Below are positions 1 through 6,233 of a stretch of 11,629 bases of DNA, piece after piece. This DNA comes from an uncultured Collinsella sp. GTDB taxonomy: Bacteria > Actinomycetota > Coriobacteriia > Coriobacteriales > Coriobacteriaceae. A program made the translations under genes and the position numbers. Under the pieces are notes generated by a model that worked only from the letters and a program-made list of their open reading frames with translations, did not search any database and was not told the origin of the DNA. Numbering within the stretch: the first letter of the stretch is position 1; the number at the start of each line of letters is the position of its first letter. Location of the stretch: positions 1-11,629 of the forward strand of contig URBB01000066.1 of the NCBI GenBank assembly GCA_900545835.1, read 5' to 3'.

Positions 1-48
1 CGAGATAGGCTCCGGTCTCGTGGGCTCGGAGATGTGTATAAGAGACAG
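1..48 (+). other. Nextera i7-side sequencing adapter (synthetic, not genomic)
   Basis: Positions 15-48 match the 34-nt Nextera Read-2 transposase adapter, from GTCTCGTGGGCTCGG to the Tn5 mosaic end that finishes TATAAGAGACAG. Positions 1-6 (CGAGAT) match the 3' end of the Illumina P7 oligo. Positions 7-14 (AGGCTCCG) sit exactly where an 8-nt i7 index belongs. This block is library-construction sequence left in the assembly. Genomic sequence starts at 49. Confidence 0.97.
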
Positions 49-1984
49 GTGCCAGCACACGATAGCTGCGGCTGCCGTCGGCCACGTTGGAGAGTTGCTG
101 GATCGACAGAATCGCCGCGCATGCAACGACCAATACAAAGCCGATGTAGATGGCTAGGTAGCTAATAAGACCGTTCATTTGCGCTACTTGCGTGTACATC
201 TCGGAGCGTGTGATGAAGATTCCCCACGACCCCGGCTCCTTGCCGTCAACGAGCAGATTGTCGAGCACAGTGTTTTTAATGCTCTCGTCTGCCTCAGTCG
301 TATCCATCCCCTGTTTGTAGTTAACGAGCAGGCTACTGGAATACGGCTGCAGATTAAGTTGGGACAACAGCTCGTCGGCAACGACGACGGTACCCGGATT
401 ACTGCCCATCGCCGAGTTGGCGATGGCCGCCGTATCTTCGTCCGATTTATCGGTTGCGGGCTTGAGCGTATGCCCGCCCAAGGTAAGGGCATGGCCGCCA
501 GCCATATACTTGGTGTACAGGTCGACCAGCTCGCCGCCCATATCACACGTGAGCAGATACTGGTCGTGACCGATGTGCACCGGCTCCTCGCCCATCATCT
601 GACGCAGTTTGTTGTACTGGCTCGCCGGCGTCACAAACAGACCCATCGTATCGGCATTGCTACCCCCGAACGCCTTGGGAAGCTTTTCGCCCATGATCTT
701 GCACATCTCACTTGGGGTCACCGAAGGATTCGAGCCGCCAAATGGGTAACTCAGATACGAATCGATCTGCACATGCTCACCGGCAACATCGGCGATATTG
801 ACCTTCTTGCCGGTCTCGTCGTTGTTGCCCGCCGACTTGCCCTTGCCGTGCCATGCAGGGTACAAATCGACCGTTGTATCGGCCAGCACCATGCGATCGG
901 CCTCAGACGGATTGACATACCCTTTGTACCCTTTGTAGTAGTCGAGCGTATCGGGCGTGTAATAGACATACGTCTGAGACACATCAACAGGGTTATAGCG
1001 CTCCAGGTTTTCATTCATCACATTGGCAATCGACATACCGCACGTCACCGAGGTGATGGCCAAAAACAGGAGCATCGCGATGACGCCCATCGAAAAGCAC
1101 ACCGTGTTGACCTTGGCCGCAAGCTGGCGCACGGTAAACATGTTGAGGCCGCGCCAATACACGCCGCGCAGGCTCTGCAGCAGCTTGATGAGCATGCCCG
1201 AGAGTCCCCAGAACAGGGCAAAGGTGCCCACGGTAACCATAGCGGTCGTAATGCCAAACTGGTTCATGGCCTCTTGCAGCTTGCTGTCCGTCGCGGTTAG
1301 CGGGAACCCATCACGTAGCAGACGGTAATAGGCCACGCCCACAAGCGCCACGCCCACGACAAAGATGGCAATCGCAATCCAGGGGTTGCGTGTCTTGATG
1401 CTCTCGTTGCGACGCTCGGCACCCATAAGCTCGATGAGTTTGGTACGACGCACGGCGCGAAGGTTCAGCAGTAGCGTGAGCACAAACATTACGAGCATGC
1501 AAGCAAGGGTCAGGTTGAACGCATGCACCGAGAAAAAGAAGTGGAAATTGGCGATCTGTGTCTTAAAGAGCGAGGCTGTAAAGAACGTCATGAGCTGGGA
1601 GAGTCCCATACCCAGCACAATGCCGGCGACAAAGGCCACGACCGAGACAATCACGGTCTCGAGCGCCATGATCGTGGCGACGCGCCCGCGCCCCATGCCG
1701 AGCACCTGGTACAGGCCAAACTCCTTCTTGCGGCGTTTCATGATGAAGTTATTGGCATACACCATCAAAAAGGCCATGACACCGGCCAAAAAGTACGTCA
1801 GGTCGCCGAGCATGCTGCCCATTACCTGCGCCAAGCCCTCTTCATCGATTCCGGCGATGTCGACCTGCATTGAGATGGTGTTAAAGGCATAGAAGACCGT
1901 GACGCCCAGGGTGAGCGTCAAAAGGTAGACGAGGTAGTCGCGGCCGGCGCGGCGGACGTTGCCCCAAGCGAGTTTACAGAGCAT
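49..1984 (-). CDS. BceB/FtsX-like ABC transporter permease, C-terminus cut by contig end
   Basis: This is the membrane subunit of a BceAB-type ABC exporter or sensor, a family that gives resistance to cell-wall-active peptides such as bacitracin and lantibiotics. The frame is open without a stop for 645 codons, from ATG at 1984 to the adapter at 48. Predicted membrane segments lie near residues 17-34, 59-80, 105-128, 153-173, 202-220, 246-266 and 295-316. A large extracytoplasmic domain of about 285 residues (319-603) follows, then an eighth segment at about 604-628. That is the BceB layout, which normally has 10 segments, so about two are missing off the contig. The cytoplasmic motif KRRKKEFGLYQVLGM (83-97) after TM2 is typical of FtsX-type permeases. 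The start codon overlaps the end of the ATPase gene by 11 nt (ATGCTCTGTAA), implying translational coupling. Family-level assignment is firm; the actual substrate is unknown. No BceRS-like two-component system is visible, though one could lie beyond the contig end. Confidence 0.93.
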
Positions 1985-2759
1985 CGGAGCCCTCACCGCC
2001 CATCATGGCAACGATCTCCATAATGCGGTCGAAGAACTCTCGGCGGTCGGTGTCGCCGCGGCGCAGCTCGGTGAAGATCTTGCCGTCGCGGATAAACAGC
2101 ACACGGCTCGTGTAGCTGGCGGCAAAGCTATCGTGCGTGACCATGAGCACGGTAGCGCGTAGGCGGCGGTTAAGGGCCTCCAGGCTCTCGAGCAGCAGAC
2201 GAGCGCTTTTAGAATCGAGGGCGCCGGTGGGCTCGTCAGCCATAATCATGGTGGGGTCGGTGACGAGCGCGCGAGCCGCGGCAACGCGCTGCTGCTGACC
2301 GCCGGACATCTGGTAGGGATACTTGTCGAGCACCTGACTGATAGACAGGCGCGCGGCCACATCCTGCACGCGGGTCGAGATCTCTGCCGAGTTTGTGCGG
2401 GCAATGGTGAGCGGCAGGGCGATGTTCTCGCGCGCCGTGAGCGTATCGAGCAGGTTGGAGTCCTGGAAGATAAAGCCGAGCTCCTCGCGGCGGAACTGCG
2501 AAAGCTTAGCCTGCTTCATGCGCGTTACGTCCTGCCCGTTGATGCGGATGGTGCCGCTCGTGGCGCCATCGATGGTCGACACGCAGTTGAGCAACGTCGA
2601 CTTGCCCGAGCCCGAAGCGCCCATGATGCCAACAAATTCGCCGCGGTTGACAGTAAAGCTGACGTCGTTGAGCGCACGGGTCACGTTGCCCAGCGCTCCA
2701 TATACCTTTTCGAGATGCGCGACCTCCAGTACCGGGGTCGCCATGTGCGTGGTTTGCAT
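1974..2759 (-). CDS. BceA/MacB-like ABC transporter ATP-binding protein
   Basis: A cytoplasmic ATPase that powers the permease encoded just downstream. All nucleotide-binding motifs are intact in the 261 residues: Walker A GASGSGKST (47-55), Q-loop Q99 (FIFQDSNLL), signature SGGQQ (152-156), Walker B ending ADE (D175, E176), D-loop ALDS (180-183) and H-loop H209 (VTHD). The length and the N-terminal pattern LEVAHLEKVYG fit the LolD/MacB/BceA subfamily. The ATG at 2759 is preceded by GAAAGGA with good spacing; a second in-frame ATG at codon 6 has no better ribosome site. The stop overlaps the permease start, so the two form one operon. The gene diverges from the NUDIX-Vsr gene across a 148-bp gap that contains two small palindromes. 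Confidence 0.95.
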   Translation of the reverse strand: MQTTHMATPVLEVAHLEKVYGALGNVTRALNDVSFTVNRGEFVGIMGASGSGKSTLLNCVSTIDGATSGTIRINGQDVTRMKQAKLSQFRREELGFIFQDSNLLDTLTARENIALPLTIARTNSAEISTRVQDVAARLSISQVLDKYPYQMSGGQQQRVAAARALVTDPTMIMADEPTGALDSKSARLLLESLEALNRRLRATVLMVTHDSFAASYTSRVLFIRDGKIFTELRRGDTDRREFFDRIMEIVAMMGGEGSDAL

Positions 2760-2806
2760 ACCGAGTCCTTTCTCGCGATTAGTCTACGGCATCTATAGTC
2801 GCAAGA

Positions 2807-2819
2807 AGCCGAGTCGGCT
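2807..2819. promoter_or_regulatory. Palindrome AGCCGAGTCGGCT upstream of the bceA-like gene
   Basis: Perfect 6-bp arms around one central base. On the minus strand it lies about 10 bp upstream of a possible -10 box TATAGA (2792-2797), where a -35/spacer would be. A repressor or activator site for the transporter operon is plausible, but no -35 matching the consensus is visible. Functional assignment is inference. Confidence 0.4.
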
Positions 2820-2842
2820 ACCATCGATATGGCTTACGCTTG

Positions 2843-2860
2843 CCTTACCGTTGTGTAAGG
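2843..2860. promoter_or_regulatory. Inverted repeat CCTTAC-N6-GTAAGG in the divergent gap
   Basis: Perfect 6-bp arms with a 6-nt centre (CGTTGT), lying 48 bp upstream of the NUDIX-Vsr start. A related CTTACG occurs 10 bp to the left. It could be an operator for either divergent transcript. There is no T-tract, so it is unlikely to be a terminator. Confidence 0.35.
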
Positions 2861-2893
2861 TACGGGTAGCTAGCCTGTCACGTGTTGATGTTG

Positions 2894-2910
2894 AGAGAGG
2901 ACTCCTGTTG
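2894..2910 (+). promoter_or_regulatory. Ribosome binding site and TTG start of the NUDIX-Vsr gene
   Basis: AGAGAGGA (2894-2901) lies 6 nt before TTG (2908-2910). No ATG in frame lies close to it, and the first residues after TTG are the conserved NUDIX beta strand. This site decides the start. Confidence 0.75.
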
Positions 2911-3972
2911 AAGACTATTCATGTTGCCGCTGGGATCATTCGCAAGGATGGATCTGACGAGCTGCTTGCCGTGCAGCGCGGCTACGGCGACATGCGGGGA
3001 CTTTGGGAGTTCCCGGGCGGCAAGCTCATGCGCGGCGAGTCGCCCGAGGACGCCGTACGCCGCGAGCTTATGGAAGAGTTGCAGGTAAAAGTCACCAACC
3101 TGCGTGATTTCTATACCGTTGAGTACGACTACCCCGATTTCCATCTCTCCATGGAGTGCTACTACTGCTCGCTCGCCGATGAATCCGATGAACCCCAGAA
3201 GCACGACCGCCAGCTCGATATCCGCTGGATTCCGCGTACCTCGCTTGCCATGGTGGAATGGATGCCCGCCGACAAGGGGCTCATTGATGCTCTGATTGAG
3301 TTAAAGGAAGATCGGCTTGAGGCCAACGGCGCTGCCAACGACGCCGAGGCCACCGCGACCGACGAGCCCGCCACCAAGCCCAAGCGCACACCTAAGCGCC
3401 GTAGCAAAAAGCGCCCCAAACCAGGTCTGCTCGACGGCATCGATACCTCGGACCTCTCCGCTGACGAGCGCGAACTGGTCCGCCGTCGCGCCGCCATCAA
3501 AAAGTCCATGAAGGGCAACAAGCGTGCGAACACCAAGCCCGAGCTGCTCGTTCGCCAGCGCCTGCGCGCCGCAGGCCTTACGGGATACCGTCTGGAATGG
3601 AAGGTGCCCGGAAAACCCGACATCGCCTTCCCCGGCCGCAAGATCGCCATCTTCGTCAACGGTTGCTTTTGGCATCGCTGCCCTAAGTGCAATCCGAGCC
3701 AGCCCAAGCGCAATGTTGAGTTTTGGGAGGCAAAGTTCCTTCGCAACGTCGAGCGCGACCGCGCTGCCGTGGCTGCACTCACTCAAATGGGCTGGACGCC
3801 TATAACCATCTGGGAATGCGAACTCAAAAAGGACCGCATCGACGCCACGATGGAAAAGGTCATCGAGCAGGTACGGGCCGCAGGGCCGCAGAGCCGCAGC
3901 GCTAACAGCGAGCATTCACACGCTCCGCACGTCCGCGCCACATCCACGTCACAAACCTTAGAAAGCCCTTAA
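2908..3972 (+). CDS. NUDIX hydrolase - Vsr mismatch endonuclease fusion protein
   Basis: One uninterrupted 354-residue frame carries two repair-related domains. Residues 1-130 are a MutT/CTP-pyrophosphohydrolase-like NUDIX domain with WEFPGGK (33-39) and a Nudix box at 38-60 (G-x5-E44-x7-R52-E53-L-x-E56-E57), complete for metal binding. Such enzymes hydrolyse damaged or non-canonical nucleoside triphosphates. A basic, K/R/P-rich linker (about 131-197) follows. Residues 198-305 resemble the very-short-patch-repair endonuclease Vsr, which nicks at T:G mismatches: E212 in KPELLVRQRL, D238 in PGKPDIAF, H256 in GCFWHRCPKC, D284 in NVERDRA, and WEC (302-304). Putative zinc ligands are C253, C258, C261 and C304; C258 stands where E. 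coli Vsr has a His. About 50 low-complexity residues end the protein. TTG at 2908 is chosen because AGAGAGGA precedes it by about 6 nt and it begins the domain (MKTIHVAAGIIRKDG). The open frame extends upstream to 2395, but that part is antisense to the ABC ATPase. No Dcm-type methyltransferase is in the window. Confidence 0.92.
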   Translation: MKTIHVAAGIIRKDGSDELLAVQRGYGDMRGLWEFPGGKLMRGESPEDAVRRELMEELQVKVTNLRDFYTVEYDYPDFHLSMECYYCSLADESDEPQKHDRQLDIRWIPRTSLAMVEWMPADKGLIDALIELKEDRLEANGAANDAEATATDEPATKPKRTPKRRSKKRPKPGLLDGIDTSDLSADERELVRRRAAIKKSMKGNKRANTKPELLVRQRLRAAGLTGYRLEWKVPGKPDIAFPGRKIAIFVNGCFWHRCPKCNPSQPKRNVEFWEAKFLRNVERDRAAVAALTQMGWTPITIWECELKKDRIDATMEKVIEQVRAAGPQSRSANSEHSHAPHVRATSTSQTLESP

Positions 3973-4158
3973 GCTCAAAACCTTTCAAGAGTGTTACTCG
4001 ATAGCTTTGACCTGCGGTTTCATCGCAACGTCAAACCTCATTAAGCTTTTCTTTAGCGATTCTTTGCAACAGCCGCGGCATAATACTGCCAACGCACGGG
4101 ACCTAGCAGCATACCCCGAGCGCAATCTATTGGTGGACATCGAGGAGGCCGCACAAGC
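3973..4158. other. Intergenic stretch with a weak hairpin
   Basis: No convincing gene is seen. A 63-residue frame opening at TTG 4007 has no ribosome site. The inverted repeat TTTGAC...GTCAAA (4006-4011 and 4030-4035), with an inner GCG/CGC pair, lies 34 bp after the NUDIX-Vsr stop. It is followed by an AT-rich run with TTTTCTTT near 4047-4054. It may be a poor terminator, but the T-run is about 11 nt away from the stem, so the call is weak. Confidence 0.3.
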
Positions 4159-4368
4159 ATGCATTCTTCCAATGACGCAGCACAGCAGCCATCCCTAAAA
4201 CATGCAAACCTTTTCTCCTTCCCCCCGACACAGAGAAACGGCCTCCTCGACTCCCCCACCACAAAAGCCAAACGCTCAACCGACCAGAGCCACAACTTGC
4301 GAGCATCGTTCGAAAAGCTCCAAGCATCCCTAGACAAGGCGTTCCCCGAACAGGCAAGAGCAATCTAA
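4159..4368 (+). CDS. Possible small protein of 69 residues, unknown function
   Basis: I do not recognise this frame. It opens at ATG 4159 after AGGAGG with a rather long 10-nt spacing and ends 25 bp before the AraC-type gene. It could therefore be a leader gene of that operon. The first 50 residues are polar and low in hydrophobics (no membrane segment, no signal peptide). The end, ASFEKLQASLDKAFPEQARAI, could form an amphipathic helix. Codon use is less GC-biased than in the neighbouring genes. It may equally be a chance frame. Confidence 0.3.
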   Translation: MHSSNDAAQQPSLKHANLFSFPPTQRNGLLDSPTTKAKRSTDQSHNLRASFEKLQASLDKAFPEQARAI

Positions 4369-4381
4369 GCCCATCGCGCTT

Positions 4382-4387
4382 TATACT
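4382..4387 (+). promoter_or_regulatory. Possible -10 box TATACT directly before the AraC-type start
   Basis: TATACT ends 6 bp before ATG 4394, so transcription from it would begin at or next to the start codon, giving a leaderless mRNA. No Shine-Dalgarno sequence is visible before ATG 4394 or before the second ATG at 4403. The hexamer 17 bp upstream of the box is a poor -35. Confidence 0.4.
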
Positions 4388-4393
4388 GATGCC

Positions 4394-5332
4394 ATGCGAA
4401 ACATGGATCACATAGAATTGCACCGCGGAGGACGCGAGGAAGCGTTTCCCGAGACCGCCGAAGACTGGCCCTATATTGCCGAACGCGCAGAATTCGCTCG
4501 CTATCCGGGCAATTCCGTCCCCTGGCACTGGCATTCCGAAGTTGAGCTTTTCTACATGGAGCAGGGAGCGATTGACTATCGAACGCGCGCGGCTCATGAG
4601 CACGTACGCTTTGAGGAAGGGTCCGCCGGCTTTATCAACGGCGGCGTTTTGCACAGCACGCTGCAATCACCCAATTCGGCGCCAGCCATTCAAATGCTGC
4701 ATATCTTTCAGCCGTCGATGCTCGGCGATCCCGCGGGACGTCTCCAAAAGCGCTACATCAATCCTTTGCTGCAATGTCGAGGCGTCGATGTGCTCAAATG
4801 GTCGCCCACCAACCCCGACGATATGCCCTTTATCGATTTGCTAAAGAGTTCCTTTAACCACGACCTTCAACGGCCGCAGAACGAGATGGCGCTTCGGAAT
4901 AGCTTGTCAGAGCTCTGGATTCAGATTTACGCCAAGGCCGAACCGCTCTTTTCCTCCGACAACGCCTCTTGGATGACCAACCGCGACGTACAGTTCAAGG
5001 CAATCCTGGACTATATCCGCGCAAACTATGCAGCCGCTATAGATGTGCCCCAGATGGCATCTGCAGCCGGCGTAAGCGAAAGAGAGTGTTACCGCATTAT
5101 CGAAGCTTGCGCAGGAACGACCCCGGCGGCATATCTGCGCGCATACCGCGTAAACCGTGCTTGCGAACTTTTGGCACACACCACGCGAACGGTCCAGACA
5201 GTCGCGCGCCAATGCGGCTTTGCGACAGCAAGCCATCTTGGCCAGGTATTTAAAGAACAAATGGGATGCACTCCTTCGAGCTATCGAGCAGCGAGGCAGA
5301 ATCTCGATAGTACCAGGCAGAAATCCCGCTAG
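4394..5332 (+). CDS. AraC-family transcriptional regulator with N-terminal cupin sensor domain
   Basis: A cytoplasmic DNA-binding regulator of 312 residues, about the usual AraC length. The N-terminal cupin/AraC-binding domain has the pattern PWHWHSEVELFYMEQG (43-58) with H45, H47, E51 and G58, as in effector-binding domains of sugar-responsive AraC members. The C-terminal domain (about 198-301) has two helix-turn-helix motifs: VPQMASAAGVSERECYRIIE, and RTVQTVARQCGFATASHLGQVFKEQMGCTPSSYR, the latter close to the family signature. The start at 4394 lacks a ribosome site, so a leaderless start or the ATG at 4403 are both possible. The HAD phosphatase gene starts 56 bp downstream on the same strand and may be its operon partner or target. 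The effector cannot be told from sequence. Codon use is more AT-tolerant than in the aldolase or galK genes. Confidence 0.9.
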   Translation: MRNMDHIELHRGGREEAFPETAEDWPYIAERAEFARYPGNSVPWHWHSEVELFYMEQGAIDYRTRAAHEHVRFEEGSAGFINGGVLHSTLQSPNSAPAIQMLHIFQPSMLGDPAGRLQKRYINPLLQCRGVDVLKWSPTNPDDMPFIDLLKSSFNHDLQRPQNEMALRNSLSELWIQIYAKAEPLFSSDNASWMTNRDVQFKAILDYIRANYAAAIDVPQMASAAGVSERECYRIIEACAGTTPAAYLRAYRVNRACELLAHTTRTVQTVARQCGFATASHLGQVFKEQMGCTPSSYRAARQNLDSTRQKSR

Positions 5333-5388
5333 CCCTTCTTCTGTCACTGAATCAAACTTGCAGGCAAACAACAGAGAGGAGCAACCAT

Positions 5389-6012
5389 ATGAAGCACTTT
5401 GACCATATCGTATTTGACGTTGATGGGACATTGGCAGATACAGAAGAAAGCGTTCTATCATCGCTTGTCCAGATTGTCCAAGAAAAGACCGGCAAAACGC
5501 TCCCTCGACACGAGCTTGAATTTGCCCTCGGCATACCCGGCAAGGATGCTCTTGAGAAACTTGGAATCTACTCGCAGGCAACGCTGGATCGCTGGTGCCA
5601 AGTTGCCGCCAGCTTTAAAAGCACCATCAGCGTGTTTCCAGGTTTGCTTGAAGTCATCGCAACACTCTCCGACAACGGCTGCAAACTTGGCATCGTCTCC
5701 TCACGTGCGCGCGACGAATACACAGACGAAATTGCACCCCTTGGCTTCGATAAGTTTTTTGAACACATCATCCTTGTCGAAGACACAACCGAGCACAAGC
5801 CTTCGCCCGCACCCATGCTCGAATATCTCCGACGTACGGGCGCGAATCCTGGCAACGTCGTCTACGTTGGCGACACCGTCTACGACGAACAATGCGCAAC
5901 TTCGGCAGGGGTCAGTTTTGCCAGAGCAGCATGGGGATCACACCAAGACATCCCAAATGCCACCTACAACCTCAAAACCCCCAACGACCTACTAACCCTA
6001 ACAACCAAATAA
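5389..6012 (+). CDS. HAD-superfamily phosphatase, phosphoglycolate-phosphatase-like
   Basis: A 207-residue cytoplasmic hydrolase, probably acting on a small phosphorylated metabolite. All four HAD motifs are present: motif I DVDGTLADT with nucleophile D10 and acid D12, motif II S104 (IVSSR), motif III K137 (HKPSPAPM), and motif IV GDTVYDE with D162 and D166. An alpha-helical C1 cap lies between residues about 18 and 83, as in Gph/PGMB-like enzymes. ATG 5389 is preceded by GAGAGGAG at good spacing. It lies 56 bp after the AraC-type gene with no terminator between, so co-transcription is likely. The cap type suggests a phosphoglycolate or sugar-phosphate phosphatase; the real substrate is unknown. 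The last 25 codons are low in G (Asn, Thr, Leu rich) and unlike the flanking genes. The gene ends 64 bp before a large palindrome. Confidence 0.92.
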   Translation: MKHFDHIVFDVDGTLADTEESVLSSLVQIVQEKTGKTLPRHELEFALGIPGKDALEKLGIYSQATLDRWCQVAASFKSTISVFPGLLEVIATLSDNGCKLGIVSSRARDEYTDEIAPLGFDKFFEHIILVEDTTEHKPSPAPMLEYLRRTGANPGNVVYVGDTVYDEQCATSAGVSFARAAWGSHQDIPNATYNLKTPNDLLTLTTK

Positions 6013-6075
6013 CCCACGCGTCCCACCCTTTCAGTCCCAACACCACAAGGGCGACGCCCTCGAGCAGGTCAACTT

Positions 6076-6200
6076 GGGAGGGACGAGGGCTTAGTTCCCC
6101 AATCTTTCCGCAGGGGGCAAAAAGCCTCGCCGCACGAAGTGCGCAGCGAGGCTTTTTGCATGCCCGAGGACGATTGGGGAACTAAGCCCTCGTCCCTCCC
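6076..6200. repeat. 125-nt nested palindrome with perfect 29-bp outer arms
   Basis: The left outer arm (6076-6104) is the exact reverse complement of the right outer arm (6172-6200). Inside, two 12-nt spacers (6105-6116, 6160-6171) can pair partly (GGG/CCC, CC/GG). They enclose the perfect 14-bp stem of the terminator, which itself holds CGCAC-GAA-GTGCG (6131-6143). Either strand of RNA could fold into an almost continuous stem of nearly 50 bp. It sits between convergent genes. It has no coding capacity and no clear flanking target duplication. Confidence 0.9.
6117..6159. terminator. Bidirectional Rho-independent terminator between HAD and aldolase genes
   Basis: GCAAAAAGCCTCGC (6117-6130) pairs perfectly with GCGAGGCTTTTTGC (6146-6159). 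The A-run on the left and T-run on the right give a U-tract in both directions, so it can end both convergent transcripts (HAD from the left, aldolase from the right). Confidence 0.85.
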
Positions 6201-6233
6201 CGGGATATGTAGCGAGTCGGAGTACCCTTGCTG

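Noticed and set aside
179..1300. Long plus-strand frame of 373 residues
   Set aside because: It is antisense to the permease, which shows membrane segments and the FtsX-type motif. The plus-strand translation is His/Arg-rich with no domain pattern.
2395..2907. Upstream extension of the NUDIX-Vsr frame
   Set aside because: It is antisense to the ABC ATPase and lacks a ribosome site. The conserved NUDIX start follows TTG 2908 with a good ribosome site.
4127..4666. Minus-strand frame of 179 residues
   Set aside because: It overlaps the AraC cupin coding region antisense and shows no recognisable domain or ribosome site.
5399..5995. Second plus-strand frame of 198 residues overlapping the HAD gene
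   Set aside because: The HAD frame has all four motifs and a ribosome site; this one is Ser/Thr/Pro-rich without motifs.
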